Below are positions 52,784 through 62,183 of a stretch of DNA of 64,000 nt, one piece after another. The notes under the pieces were generated by a model. That model was not told the DNA's origin and did no database searches. It was given only the letters and a program-made list of their open reading frames with translations. The translations under genes and the position numbers were made by a program. Numbering within the stretch: the first letter of the stretch is position 1; each line of letters starts with the position of its first letter. This DNA comes from Pararhizobium sp. YC-54 (GTDB lineage: Bacteria > Pseudomonadota > Alphaproteobacteria > Rhizobiales > Rhizobiaceae): positions 186,001 through 250,000 of the forward strand of contig NZ_JAOYTH010000004.1 of assembly GCF_025847205.1 (NCBI RefSeq). The letters run 5' to 3'.

Positions 52784-53184
52784 AGACCTTTGGTCTGGAC
52801 ACCAATATCGTTCTGCGGCTCATCGTTGATGATGATCCCGATCAGCGTCGTGCCGCTTTGACCTTTGGCGCTGGCCTTGGCCGGGAACACAATGCTTTTC
52901 TGTCGTTGATCAGCCTGGTTGAGCTGGACTGGGCGCTGCGATCACAATACGGATTTCAGAAAACAGATGTGGCAACAGCGATTGGCAAGCTTTTGCATAC
53001 GCGCGGATTGACTGTAGAACAGCACAGCACGGTCATTCAGGCTCTCAGGCTGGTGGAGATCCACAATGCGGATTTTGCCGATACCTTGATCGCCTGCCGC
53101 TCGCTGGACGAAGGCTGCGTGTCCGTCAAGACATTCGATAAAAAGGCCGCAGGGAAAATACCCGGAATGGAACTTCTCGCATGA
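52780..53184 (+). CDS. PIN-domain ribonuclease toxin (VapC-like), module 2
   Basis: The 134-aa PIN protein has catalytic acids in [41 protein letters not shown] and SVKTFDKKA. It is intact and of normal length. Its start overlaps the antitoxin stop and its own stop overlaps the ruvB start, each by four bases (ATGA). ruvB translation therefore probably depends on ribosomes leaving this toxin gene. Confidence 0.9.
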   Translation: MKTFGLDTNIVLRLIVDDDPDQRRAALTFGAGLGREHNAFLSLISLVELDWALRSQYGFQKTDVATAIGKLLHTRGLTVEQHSTVIQALRLVEIHNADFADTLIACRSLDEGCVSVKTFDKKAAGKIPGMELLA

Positions 53185-54221
53185 CCGATGCCGCACGTTT
53201 GATCACGCCTGAAAAGCGCGGCGAGGACCTCGATACAACGCTGCGGCCGCAGACGCTGGACGAGTTTACCGGCCAGGCGGAAGCGCGTGCCAATCTGAAA
53301 GTGTTCATCGAGGCGGCAAAGAACCGCGGCGAGGCGCTGGATCATGTGCTGTTCGTCGGCCCGCCCGGTCTCGGCAAGACGACGCTGGCGCAGATCATGG
53401 CCAAGGAGCTGGGCGTCAATTTCCGTTCGACGTCCGGCCCGGTGATCGCCAAGGCGGGAGATCTTGCGGCACTTTTGACCAATCTTGAAGACCGCGACGT
53501 GCTGTTCATCGATGAAATCCACCGGCTCAATCCGGCGGTCGAGGAAATCCTCTATCCGGCGATGGAGGATTTTCAGCTCGACCTGATCATCGGCGAGGGG
53601 CCGGCGGCACGTTCGGTAAAGATCGATCTGTCGAAATTCACGCTGGTCGCGGCCACCACCCGGCTCGGACTTTTGACGACCCCGCTGCGCGACCGCTTCG
53701 GCATTCCGGTGCGCCTGAGCTTCTACACCGTCGAGGAACTGGAGCTGATCGTCCGGCGCGGCGCCCGCCTGATGGGGCTTGGCATCACCGATGACGGGGC
53801 GCGTGAAATCGCCCGCCGGGCGCGCGGCACGCCGCGTATCGCCGGGCGGCTGTTGCGCCGTGTGCGCGATTTTGCCGAAGTCGCCAGGGTCGAAGCCGTC
53901 ACCAAGCAGATCGCCGACGAGGCGCTGACCCGGCTTTTGGTCGACAATATGGGGCTTGATCAGCTCGACAAGCGCTACCTGACCATGATCGCGCTCAATT
54001 TCGGCGGCGGTCCGGTCGGCATCGAAACCATTGCCGCAGGGCTTTCCGAACCCCGCGATGCGATCGAGGACATCATCGAGCCCTACATGATTCAGCAGGG
54101 GTTCATCCAGCGGACACCGCGCGGGCGTATTTTGACCGCAAATGCATGGAAACACCTAGGACTGCAGGTGCCAAAAGATCTGGAAGCCACCCAGTTCCGC
54201 CTGTTCCAAGAGGATGATTGA
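53181..54221 (+). CDS. ruvB: Holliday junction DNA helicase RuvB
   Basis: The 346-aa AAA+ motor drives branch migration. It has [12 protein letters not shown], Walker [16 protein letters not shown], Walker [12 protein letters not shown], sensor [10 protein letters not shown] and the C-terminal winged helix [18 protein letters not shown]. Length is normal. Its ATG overlaps the stop of the PIN toxin by four bases; no separate ribosome site is evident. Confidence 0.98.
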   Translation: MTDAARLITPEKRGEDLDTTLRPQTLDEFTGQAEARANLKVFIEAAKNRGEALDHVLFVGPPGLGKTTLAQIMAKELGVNFRSTSGPVIAKAGDLAALLTNLEDRDVLFIDEIHRLNPAVEEILYPAMEDFQLDLIIGEGPAARSVKIDLSKFTLVAATTRLGLLTTPLRDRFGIPVRLSFYTVEELELIVRRGARLMGLGITDDGAREIARRARGTPRIAGRLLRRVRDFAEVARVEAVTKQIADEALTRLLVDNMGLDQLDKRYLTMIALNFGGGPVGIETIAAGLSEPRDAIEDIIEPYMIQQGFIQRTPRGRILTANAWKHLGLQVPKDLEATQFRLFQEDD

Positions 54222-55094
54222 TTGATTTCCCGGCGCGGCTTTTTAAGGACGGTTGGAAGCCTGATGCTGACCGGCATAGCGACTGGCGCTTATGCCGTTG
54301 GCATCGAGCCGGTCCGGCAGCCGCGCGTCCAGCGCTATGCCCTCGTGCCGGACAGGTGGCCGGCCGGACTGAAGCTGAAGCTTGTTGTCCTCGCCGACAT
54401 TCACGCCTGCACTCCCTGGATGCCGCCACAGCGGATTGGCGAGATCTGCAGGCAGGCCAATGCGCTGGGCGGTGACATGATCCTGCTTTTAGGGGACTTT
54501 CTATCCGGCATGCGGATAAGGACAGGTCATGTGGCACCGGAAGACTGGGCGCGTGAGCTTGCCGCGCTGTCGGCGCCGCTCGGCGTTCACGCCGTCATGG
54601 GCAACCATGACTGGTTCGATGATCCCGGTGCAATGCTGGCCGGGAAAGGACCGACACTCGTTCATACGGCGCTCTCATCCATCAATATCCCTGTCTATGA
54701 CAACCGCTCCAGCCGTTTCGAAAAGGATGGCGAGGGCTTTTGGCTAGCAGGCCTGGCCGATCAGATAGGCCCCTGGCCGGGCCTCGACGATCTGCCTGCC
54801 ACCATGGCGCAGATCGCGGATGACGCGCCTGTCATCCTGATGGCGCATGAGCCGGACGTGTTTCCGCAAGTGCCTGCCCGGGTGTCGCTGACGCTTTCGG
54901 GGCATACGCATGGCGGACAGATCCGCCTGTTTGGCTATTACCCTTTCGTTCCTTCCCGTTTCCACAGCCGTTACGCCTATGGCCATATCGTCGAGAATGA
55001 TCGCAACCTGATTGTTTCCGGCGGTCTCGGCTGCTCGATCCTGCCTATTCGTTTGGGTTCACCGCCGGAAATCGTCGTCATTGATCTTGGATAG
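54222..55094 (+). CDS. Tat-exported metallophosphoesterase (YkuE/YaeI-like)
   Basis: The 290-aa protein starts at TTG 54222, directly after the ruvB stop, with AAGAGGA correctly spaced. The N-terminus SRRGFLRTVGSLMLTGIATG is a twin-arginine signal. The calcineurin-like motifs are present: VVLADIHAC, LLLGDFLSG, VMGNHDWFDD, LMAHEPDV and LSGHTHGGQIRL. YkuE-type enzymes are surface phosphodiesterases; substrate here unknown. Co-transcribed with ruvB. Confidence 0.9.
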   Translation: MISRRGFLRTVGSLMLTGIATGAYAVGIEPVRQPRVQRYALVPDRWPAGLKLKLVVLADIHACTPWMPPQRIGEICRQANALGGDMILLLGDFLSGMRIRTGHVAPEDWARELAALSAPLGVHAVMGNHDWFDDPGAMLAGKGPTLVHTALSSINIPVYDNRSSRFEKDGEGFWLAGLADQIGPWPGLDDLPATMAQIADDAPVILMAHEPDVFPQVPARVSLTLSGHTHGGQIRLFGYYPFVPSRFHSRYAYGHIVENDRNLIVSGGLGCSILPIRLGSPPEIVVIDLG

Positions 55095-55116
55095 TCCATG
55101 TCTCACAAGGTGCCTG

Positions 55117-56004
55117 TCAGGCCAGGTTTTCAACCGTCTGCCGCAGCAGTTCCATGCCGCCGGGCTTCCAGCCCAGCGCCTCGATCTTGCAGGTGCCCAT
55201 CGGGTTGCAGGCGGCCATATCGCCGGCGGCGGGCAGGGGGTGGGGACAGTGCGTGACCTGCTGCAGGATCGACAGGATTTCCCGGTTGCCGGTCAAACTG
55301 TCCGAAACGTTGAAGGTCTCGCCATTGATCCGAGCGGCGTCTGATTCAAGCATCAGCCGTACTGCCCGGGCGGCATCGTCACCATGCACTTCGGTGCCGG
55401 CCCGGGGCGCGATGGGCTTGCCTGCCAGGTAGTCTTCGAAGAGCCTGGCCCATTTGTGCTGCCGGCCGGGTCCCGCTGGCCCATATATGCCGGTTGCCCG
55501 CAGGCTTGCGGTGACGAAGCCGTGACCGCACAGCGAGAGCAGACTGCGCTCCGCCTGCAGCTTGACCTCGCCGTAAAGCGTGTCCGGCTTGCCGGGCATG
55601 TCCTCCTTCAGCACGGTGCCTGACGGCTGCGGGCCGTAGGCGGCGCGGCTGGAGAGGAAAACGCAACGGCGCACACCGGCATCGCGGGCGGTTTCGAAAA
55701 GCCGCACGGTGCCGTCCAGATTGGTCCGCTGAAACCCCTTGGGATCATCGCCTTCGCCGCCGCGATATTTGCCGGGCACGTGGTCGAAGGCGGCATGGAC
55801 AAAATAATAGACGCGATCGAAAGCCTCGATCTGGTCCGCTTCCGGATCGAGCCGCAGCGGCACGAAAGCAACATCCTTCGAAAAGAAGCCGGGATTGGGC
55901 GCGGTACGGCCGCCGACGGTGACCTTGTAACCGTTGGCCAGCAGGTGCTCGACGATGAAGCGGCCGGCATAGCCGGTGCCGCCGGAAACGAGAACGCTTG
56001 TCAT
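55117..56004 (-). CDS. sqdC: SqdC-like NAD-dependent epimerase/reductase of the sulfolipid operon
   Basis: The 295-aa extended-SDR protein has VLVSGGTGYAGRFIVEHLL and a catalytic-type Tyr/Lys in DTLYGEVKLQAE. Other segments are RRCVFLSSRAAYGP and ATGIYGPAGPGRQ. It is the third gene after sqdB and sqdD, in the same order as the sqdBDC operon of Sinorhizobium and Rhodobacter. SqdC is a small reductase-like protein needed for normal sulfoquinovosyl lipid metabolism. The symbol rests on both sequence class and order. Confidence 0.85.
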   Translation of the reverse strand: MTSVLVSGGTGYAGRFIVEHLLANGYKVTVGGRTAPNPGFFSKDVAFVPLRLDPEADQIEAFDRVYYFVHAAFDHVPGKYRGGEGDDPKGFQRTNLDGTVRLFETARDAGVRRCVFLSSRAAYGPQPSGTVLKEDMPGKPDTLYGEVKLQAERSLLSLCGHGFVTASLRATGIYGPAGPGRQHKWARLFEDYLAGKPIAPRAGTEVHGDDAARAVRLMLESDAARINGETFNVSDSLTGNREILSILQQVTHCPHPLPAAGDMAACNPMGTCKIEALGWKPGGMELLRQTVENLA

Positions 56005-56017
56005 GAGCTTCCTGATT

Positions 56018-56890
56018 TCAGTCCGGATTTGGCAGGCTCGGATTGGACAGATCGGCAATGTCCGGAATATCCTCGCCACTGAAGAAAGCATGCCAGAGAT
56101 TGATCAGCGGGCGCAGCTTTTCTACTTTCGGATGGTCCTTTTCCCACGGTTTTTCGTACTGATAGTGCAGGACGCCGATCGATGGCCAATCCCAGAGCGC
56201 CGGCATGTTGAACCAGACATATTGCAGCATGTTCATCGTGACAGGGAGGCCATGCCATTCCGGGAAGAAATTCTGCAGAAAAGTCTGGTCGGTTCGCGGC
56301 CAGAAGGCATCGGGCGTATCCAGGTGCGCCAGCATGGCTTTGAACGTCTGAAGCGACGGCGTGGCGACAAAGACCCCGGAGTTCAGCCGATGGAAGTCGG
56401 CAAGGCTCTCATAGACATTAGGGGCTGCGGAAAATTCTGGATAGTCGAAGTAACGGTCGATGTTTTTCAGCACCAGCGCATCGGCGTCGATGAAGATGCA
56501 GCGTTCGTATTCGGTCAATTGCCAAAGCCGAAGCTTGCAGAAATTGTCGAGCGGTGAATGAAAATCCGGCTTGCGCCCCTTGGTGAAGGGGGCTGCATTG
56601 TGAACGTTCTTGCGGGCATGGCGTTCATTGAAGCCGTCCGACAGCGGCAGCAGGCCGGTTGCAACCAGCCGGCAGCCAAATTCGCCAAGCGGTGCAAGAG
56701 CGTGCCCGTCGATGCCGCCGGTGTGGAGAACGACGATATCGGCCGTAGTCCCGGTCATCCTGATCGAGCGGGCCAGAGCCGTTGCGCCCATTGCGTAATC
56801 GGCATTCGTCACCAGCGTCACGAATGCGTGCCGCGATCCGGCAGGGCCGGAGGGCGCGACACCTTCTGGAGCACAATCGGGCTGCGTCAT
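56018..56890 (-). CDS. sqdD: SqdD, glycogenin-like (GT8) glycosyltransferase
   Basis: The 290-aa protein starts with AFVTLVTNADYAMGATALARSIRMTGT and has the GT8 DxD motif in RCIFIDADALVLKNIDRYF, then FNSGVFV-like LNSGVFVATPS. SqdD is the glycosyltransferase thought to move sulfoquinovose from UDP to diacylglycerol or an intermediate. It is coupled to sqdB by a four-base overlap and is followed 13 bp later by sqdC. Confidence 0.88.
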   Translation of the reverse strand: MTQPDCAPEGVAPSGPAGSRHAFVTLVTNADYAMGATALARSIRMTGTTADIVVLHTGGIDGHALAPLGEFGCRLVATGLLPLSDGFNERHARKNVHNAAPFTKGRKPDFHSPLDNFCKLRLWQLTEYERCIFIDADALVLKNIDRYFDYPEFSAAPNVYESLADFHRLNSGVFVATPSLQTFKAMLAHLDTPDAFWPRTDQTFLQNFFPEWHGLPVTMNMLQYVWFNMPALWDWPSIGVLHYQYEKPWEKDHPKVEKLRPLINLWHAFFSGEDIPDIADLSNPSLPNPD

Positions 56891-58107
56891 GAAACCGATT
56901 TCAGCCTTCTTCCTTCCGGATCATGGTTGATCTTGGCAGCAATATCCCTGGTCCAGGCCGAAACGGCCGGCACGCGGCTGCGATCGACGCGGTAGGCGTA
57001 TTTCTTGCCGACATCGACGATTTCCGCAAGCAGGCCGTCCTGTAGCGTCGTCGGCTTGAGGCCAAGTTCGCGGAACTTTTCGTTGCGCACGACCAGATCG
57101 TTTTCCGCTGCTTCCTTGCGCGGATTGGGCAGCCAGGCGATGCCGGAACCGGTGAGGCCGGCGATCATCTCGGCAAGGTCGCGAATCCTGTGCGTCTCGG
57201 TCATCTGGTTGAAGATCTCGACGCGGGCACCGCGCTGCGGAGGTTTTTTCAGTGCCAGCTCGATGCAGCGCACCGAATCCTGGATGTGGATGAAGGCGCG
57301 GGTCTGGCCGCCGGTGCCGTGCACGGTCAGCGGATAGCCGATGGCCGCCTGGATGAGAAAGCGGTTGAGCACCGTGCCATAGTCTCCGTCATAGTCGAAA
57401 CGGTTGATCAGCTGTTCGTGGCGGCGGGTCTGCTCGGTGTGGGTGCCCCAGACGATACCCTGGTGCAGGTCGGTGATCCGCATGCCGTCGTTCTTGGCGT
57501 AGAACTGGAACAAGAGCTGATCGAGGCACTTGGTCATGTGATAGATCGAGCCGGGATTGGCCGGATAGAGAATATCCTGTGTCGCCGTCTCGCCGCTTTC
57601 GGTCTCGATGCCAACAGGCAGATAGCCTTCCGGAATAGCGGCGCCGACCGTCGAATAACCGTAGACCCCCATCGTGCCGAGATGGACGAGATGAGCATCG
57701 AGGCCGATTTCGACCAGAGCGTTCAACAGGTTATGGGTGGCGTTGACATTGTTGTTGACGGTGTAGTTCTTGTGCCTGTCGCTCTTCATCGAATAAGGCG
57801 CTGCGCGCTGCTCGGCAAAATGGATGACGGCGTCCGGGCGATTGTCAGCGAGCCAGTTTTTCAAGAGTTCGTAGTCGCGGGCGAGGTCGATCAGGTGGAA
57901 ATGGATGCGGCGGCCGGTCTCGGCATGCCAGATGCGGGTGCGTTCCTGAATGGAGTCCATCGGGGTCAGCGATTGCACGCCGAGTTCCGTATCGATCCAG
58001 CGGCGCGACAGATTGTCGAGAATGTGGATATCGTGTCCTAAATCGGACAGATGCAAGGCTGTCGGCCAGCCGACAAAGCCGTCACCGCCAAGGACTGCAA
58101 TCTTCAT
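56887..58107 (-). CDS. sqdB: UDP-sulfoquinovose synthase
   Basis: The 406-aa SQD1/SqdB-type enzyme makes UDP-sulfoquinovose from UDP-glucose and sulfite. Diagnostic segments are AVLGGDGFVGWPTALHLS, DNLSRRWIDTELGVQSLTPM, VIHFAEQRAAPYSMKS, NNNVNATHNLLNALVE and the catalytic YHMTKC. AGGAG precedes the ATG at 58107. First gene of sqdBDC for sulfolipid, which can replace phospholipid under phosphate limitation. No Pho box was recognised with confidence. Confidence 0.95.
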   Translation of the reverse strand: MKIAVLGGDGFVGWPTALHLSDLGHDIHILDNLSRRWIDTELGVQSLTPMDSIQERTRIWHAETGRRIHFHLIDLARDYELLKNWLADNRPDAVIHFAEQRAAPYSMKSDRHKNYTVNNNVNATHNLLNALVEIGLDAHLVHLGTMGVYGYSTVGAAIPEGYLPVGIETESGETATQDILYPANPGSIYHMTKCLDQLLFQFYAKNDGMRITDLHQGIVWGTHTEQTRRHEQLINRFDYDGDYGTVLNRFLIQAAIGYPLTVHGTGGQTRAFIHIQDSVRCIELALKKPPQRGARVEIFNQMTETHRIRDLAEMIAGLTGSGIAWLPNPRKEAAENDLVVRNEKFRELGLKPTTLQDGLLAEIVDVGKKYAYRVDRSRVPAVSAWTRDIAAKINHDPEGRRLKSVS

Positions 58108-58233
58108 GCGCCAATCTCCTGTGGGATGGGAAGTGATGCGCTGGTGATAGGAGAACATTGTGACAAACCTGCAATGCTTGCAAAACCCGTTTGGTTCCTG
58201 CACAGGAAAAAGAATAATTTTGCGAGGACGCGC

Positions 58234-58677
58234 ATGACTTTGATTTCTCTGGCTGGTGAGCTGTCAGATGGCGGGCACCGGCTCGTTCAACGGGTCTATT
58301 ACGAGGACACCGACTTTTCCGGCGTCGTCTATCACGCCCGTTACCTGCATTTCATGGAGCGGGGCCGCACCGACTATTTGCGCCTGCTTGGGGTCGAACA
58401 GGCGACGCTGGCAATCGAGGGCGATACGGAAGGCCTGGTTTTCGTCGTCCACCGCATGGAGATCGATTTCAGGCAGCCGGCGCGCATGGACGATATCCTG
58501 ACGATCACCACCGCGACGGAAAAGGCCGGTGGCGCCAAGATGGTGCTGAACCAGGAAATCCGCCGTGAGGGCACGTTGTTGATTGCCGCCAAGGTGATCA
58601 TCGCCGTCATCAACGGACAGGGGCGGCCGCGGCGCTTGCCGGAGAGGCTGGGCAAGAAGTTTCTCGGGCAGGGCTGA
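58234..58677 (+). CDS. ybgC: Tol-Pal-associated acyl-CoA thioesterase
   Basis: The 147-aa hotdog-fold thioesterase has the YbgC signature RVYYEDTDFSGVVYHARYLHFMERGRTDYLR with the catalytic Asp. It usually opens the tol-pal operon. Here tolQ lies 4 kb further on, with ku and ligD between them on the opposite strand. GAGGA precedes the ATG. The stop touches the first base of a palindromic repeat. Confidence 0.95.
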   Translation: MTLISLAGELSDGGHRLVQRVYYEDTDFSGVVYHARYLHFMERGRTDYLRLLGVEQATLAIEGDTEGLVFVVHRMEIDFRQPARMDDILTITTATEKAGGAKMVLNQEIRREGTLLIAAKVIIAVINGQGRPRRLPERLGKKFLGQG

Positions 58678-58707
58678 TACCAAGTCTCTATCATCGAGAC
58701 TTGGTAT
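58677..58707. repeat. Palindromic repeat, ACCAAGTCTC family, copy 2
   Basis: Arms ATACCAAGTCTC (58677-58688) and GAGACTTGGTAT (58696-58707) with a TATCATC loop lie between the convergent 3' ends of ybgC and ligD. It matches the right half of 11331-11380 at 19 of 20 positions and looks like a shortened version. It may act as a two-way terminator. Confidence 0.8.
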
Positions 58708-58712
58708 GAGTT

Positions 58713-61307
58713 TCAGCCCTTAGCCTCGACTGCTTTCAGCATCGCCTTGGTCAGGCTCTGTTTCCAGTCCTTCGCCTCGGCCCAGGGATCGATGCCGCTC
58801 TCCAGGCGTTCGATGATGCCGGGAATGTGGAACCCGTTGGCGGCGTCGAGATCGTCAAGTTCGTCCCAGCTGACGGGCGTGGCGACCGGTCCGCCGGCGC
58901 GGGCACGCACCGAATAGGGCGCAACGGCGGTAGAACCGCGCTCGTTGCGCAGCCAGTCGATGAAGATGCGGCCCTTGCGCTTGGCCTTGGACATGGTCGC
59001 GATGTAATTCTCGGGATCGCTATCGGCGATTTTTGCCGAAAGACCCTTGGCGAAGGCCTTGGCGTCCTCCCACGGCGCGCGGCGCGACAGCGGCACGATC
59101 ACATGGATGCCCTTGCCGCCGGAGACCATCGCGACTGATTTCAGGCCCAGCGTCTCCAGCGCGCCGCGAAGCGAGACGGCGGCCTGCTTGACTGTTTGGA
59201 AGGTGACGCTCGGATCCGGATCGAGATCGAAGACGAGCCGGTCGGCGGCGTCGAGCCTGTCGATGGTCGAACCCCAGATGTGAAGCTCGACCGTGCCCAT
59301 CTGCACGGCGGCCACCAGGCCCTTCGCATCATCGACGTAAAGATAGTTGGCGATATCGCCATCGGATTCCTTGATCGGCACCTGATGGATTTCGTCCGGA
59401 AAACCGTCGCCGGCGTGTTTCTGGTAGAAGCACTGATGATCCGGTCCCTGCGGGCAGCGCAGGATCGAGGCGGGGTGATTGGCGGCGAAGGGCAGCATCC
59501 GGTCGGCCACGACCCCGTAGTAGCGGGCAAGATCGATCTTGGTAATGTCGGGATTGGAAAAGAGCAGGCGGCCGGCATGGGTGATGCGGATGCCAAGTAC
59601 TTCGCCGTCGGCATCCCTTTCCTTGCTGGCCGGGCGTTTCTTGTGCGCAGCCGGCTCGGATTTTTCGGCGGGCGCCGGTGCTTTGTTGGTCTCGGGTATC
59701 ACGGCGGAAGCCTCCTTGTCCTCGCGCAGGCCCTGAAAGGACCCGTGGCGGATATGACCGTCATCGGTAAACTCGGCGAAATCGATTTCCGCCACAAGCT
59801 CCGGCGTCAGCCAGACCACATCGCGGGCAATGTCGTTCGGAACGGCAGAGAACGGTGACGTCTTGCGTTTCAGCTTGGAAAACCGGCCGGCCAGGTCAGC
59901 CATCGTGTCTTCATCGAAACCGGTGCCGACGCGGCCCTGATAGATGAAATTGCCACTGACATAGGCGCCGAGCAGCAGGGAGGCGAAGGCGCGGCCGCGC
60001 TTGTCGGAGGGTGAATAGCCGCCGATGACGAATTCCTGCCTCCTGGTGCATTTGATCTTCAGCCAGCTGCCGACGCGACCTTCGCGATAGGGCGCACTGG
60101 CCTTTTTGGCGATGATGCCTTCCTGCCCGGCCTTGCACATCGCCTGGAATACCTTTTCGCCATTGCCGCGGACATGCTCGCTGTATTGAACCGCACGGCT
60201 TGGGCCCAGCGTTTCCAGCAGGGTTTTCAATGCCTGCTTGCGTTCAATCAACGGTTCCTTGCGCAAATCCTTGCCGTCAAGGTGCAGCAGATCGAAGGCG
60301 TAAAACCGGGTCTCACCACCGGTCTTGATCGCCTTCTGCAGGGCGGAGAATTTCGAGCCTTCTTCTGAAGCCGCCACGGCTTCTCCGTCGATCAGTGCGC
60401 TGTCGCAATCCAGCTTGGCAAAGCCGTGGGCGATGTCGGGGAATTTTTCAGTCCAGTCGAGCCCCGTGCGGGTGAAGCAGGTAACGCCCTCCTTGCCGAT
60501 GGCGATCATCAGCCGGTAGCCGTCGAACTTGGCTTCGTTCAGCCAGCCGTCACCGGCGGGTGCATCGGCGGTGAGGGTGGCGAGTTGCGGTTTGAGGAAA
60601 GCGGGCGACTTGCCTTTCCGCTCACGGCGTGCCGGCGGCACGGACTTTTCCTTTGCAATGGCACCCGCCTTGACATTGGCGGCAGCACTTTTCCTGGATT
60701 CCCAGATATGGGCCTTCTTTTCCCCCTGTCCGGCGGCAATCTCCTGCATCGAGCGGCCGGTTTTCACGCTGGTCAGGTTTTCCGTCAAGAGGCTTTCGCC
60801 GTCGTCGCTTGTCTCGCCGTCATGCTCCTTGATCAGCAGCCAGTTCTCGCGTTTTTCACCGTCGCGCGGCTTCATCCGCACCAGCGTCCAGCCGCCTTGC
60901 ATGCGCTGACCGTGAATATGGAATTTCAGCTTGCCTTCCTTCAGGCCCTGGTCGGGATCGTTGTCCGGCTCCCACCAGCCGGTGTCCCACAGCATGACGG
61001 TGCCGCCGCCATATTGTTTCTTGGGGATCGTACCTTCGAAGTCGCCATAGGCCAGCGGATGATCTTCGGTGCGCACGGCAAGACGTTTGTCTTCCGGGTT
61101 GATACTCGGGCCGCGCGTCACCGCCCAGCTTTTCAATACGCCCTTCCATTCCAGCCGGAAATCATAGTGCAGCCGCGTCGCGTCATGTTTCTGCACCAGG
61201 AAGAGCTTTCCCGTCTTGGACCGTTTTGGTGCGCCCTTCGGTTCGGTGGTCTTGGTGAAATCGCGCTTGCGGTTGTATTCGGAAAGGGGGGCTTGATGCT
61301 CGGCCAT
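58713..61307 (-). CDS. ligD: DNA ligase D (phosphoesterase-ligase-polymerase)
   Basis: The 864-aa NHEJ ligase has three domains in Pseudomonas-type order. The 3'-phosphoesterase (about 1-165) has QKHDATRLHYDFRLE, with His41, His47 and Asp49. The ATP-dependent ligase (about 235-535) has nucleophile Lys260 in EAKFDGYRLM, then DGEAVA and GIIAKKAS. The primase/polymerase (about 565-860) has RLVFDLDPDP. All three appear complete. Ku is 9 bp upstream. Together they repair double-strand breaks by end joining. Confidence 0.97.
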   Translation of the reverse strand: MAEHQAPLSEYNRKRDFTKTTEPKGAPKRSKTGKLFLVQKHDATRLHYDFRLEWKGVLKSWAVTRGPSINPEDKRLAVRTEDHPLAYGDFEGTIPKKQYGGGTVMLWDTGWWEPDNDPDQGLKEGKLKFHIHGQRMQGGWTLVRMKPRDGEKRENWLLIKEHDGETSDDGESLLTENLTSVKTGRSMQEIAAGQGEKKAHIWESRKSAAANVKAGAIAKEKSVPPARRERKGKSPAFLKPQLATLTADAPAGDGWLNEAKFDGYRLMIAIGKEGVTCFTRTGLDWTEKFPDIAHGFAKLDCDSALIDGEAVAASEEGSKFSALQKAIKTGGETRFYAFDLLHLDGKDLRKEPLIERKQALKTLLETLGPSRAVQYSEHVRGNGEKVFQAMCKAGQEGIIAKKASAPYREGRVGSWLKIKCTRRQEFVIGGYSPSDKRGRAFASLLLGAYVSGNFIYQGRVGTGFDEDTMADLAGRFSKLKRKTSPFSAVPNDIARDVVWLTPELVAEIDFAEFTDDGHIRHGSFQGLREDKEASAVIPETNKAPAPAEKSEPAAHKKRPASKERDADGEVLGIRITHAGRLLFSNPDITKIDLARYYGVVADRMLPFAANHPASILRCPQGPDHQCFYQKHAGDGFPDEIHQVPIKESDGDIANYLYVDDAKGLVAAVQMGTVELHIWGSTIDRLDAADRLVFDLDPDPSVTFQTVKQAAVSLRGALETLGLKSVAMVSGGKGIHVIVPLSRRAPWEDAKAFAKGLSAKIADSDPENYIATMSKAKRKGRIFIDWLRNERGSTAVAPYSVRARAGGPVATPVSWDELDDLDAANGFHIPGIIERLESGIDPWAEAKDWKQSLTKAMLKAVEAKG

Positions 61308-61316
61308 GGCGGTGCC

Positions 61317-62156
61317 TCAGGCGGACTTTTTCTTCGAGGCGGCTTTCTTCGGCGCAGCCTTCTCGCCGCTGCCTTCGAGGCTCTTCTTCAGCGCCGACAT
61401 CAGGTCGACGACATTGTCGCCACGCTTGCCTGTGTCTTTCTCTTCCTCAACCTCGATCTTTGCCTTCTTGCCCTTCAGCTTTCTCTGTACGAGCTCCTTG
61501 AGCGCCAACGAATAATTGTCCTTGAACGTCGTTGCGTCGAACGGTGCCGTCTTCTTGTCGATCAGCGCCGTTGCGACCTCCAGGAGGTCCGCATCCGAGG
61601 TTTTGCCGGAAAGGCCGTGGAACATCGGGCCGGCCTTGTGCAGCTCATCGGCGTAGTGCAGCGTTTCCAGAAGAAGTCCGTCATCACAGGGTTTGATGGC
61701 GGCGATATATTCGTGTCCCCGCAACGTCAGCTGGCCAAGCCCCACCTTGCCCGACTTGCGCAGGGCATCCCGCACCACCCGATAGGCGTCTTCGGCGAGG
61801 TCGTCGGCCGGAACGACGTAGTAAGGTTTGTCATAGTAGATCGGCGAAATTTCCGAGGCATCGACGAACTGGATCAGTTCCAGCGTCTTCTTCGTTTCAA
61901 GCTTGACGGCATCGATTTCCTCCTGCTCGAGCAGGACATACTTGCCGCTTTCATACTCGTAGCCCTTGACGATCTCGCCGGTATCGACGGGTCCAATTCC
62001 CTCGACGACCTTGTCATAGTGAATGGGCTTGCCTGAGGGTTCGTGGATTTGGCGAAACGCAAAGCGCGCGCCGGTCCTGGTGGCGCTGAACACTTCGATG
62101 GGTATGGAAACGAGGGAGAGGCGCAACTGCCCTTTCCACAATGCACGCGATACCAT
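61317..62156 (-). CDS. ku: Bacterial Ku protein
   Basis: The 279-aa protein starts MVSRALWKGQLRLSLVSIPIEVFSATR and has FRQIHEPSGKPIHYDKVVEG, YEYESGKYVLLEQEEID and YDKPYYVVPADDLAEDAYRVVRDAL. This is the bacterial Ku core. The Lys/Ala-rich C-terminal tail probably aids DNA threading and LigD contact. It is encoded with ligD in one transcript. Confidence 0.97.
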   Translation of the reverse strand: MVSRALWKGQLRLSLVSIPIEVFSATRTGARFAFRQIHEPSGKPIHYDKVVEGIGPVDTGEIVKGYEYESGKYVLLEQEEIDAVKLETKKTLELIQFVDASEISPIYYDKPYYVVPADDLAEDAYRVVRDALRKSGKVGLGQLTLRGHEYIAAIKPCDDGLLLETLHYADELHKAGPMFHGLSGKTSDADLLEVATALIDKKTAPFDATTFKDNYSLALKELVQRKLKGKKAKIEVEEEKDTGKRGDNVVDLMSALKKSLEGSGEKAAPKKAASKKKSA

Positions 62157-62183
62157 GTCTCCACCTCTTCCATATGCCGAGTT

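Noticed and set aside
60426-62036. 536-codon plus-strand frame over ligD and ku
   Set aside because: It crosses two intact genes on the opposite strand and has no domain pattern.
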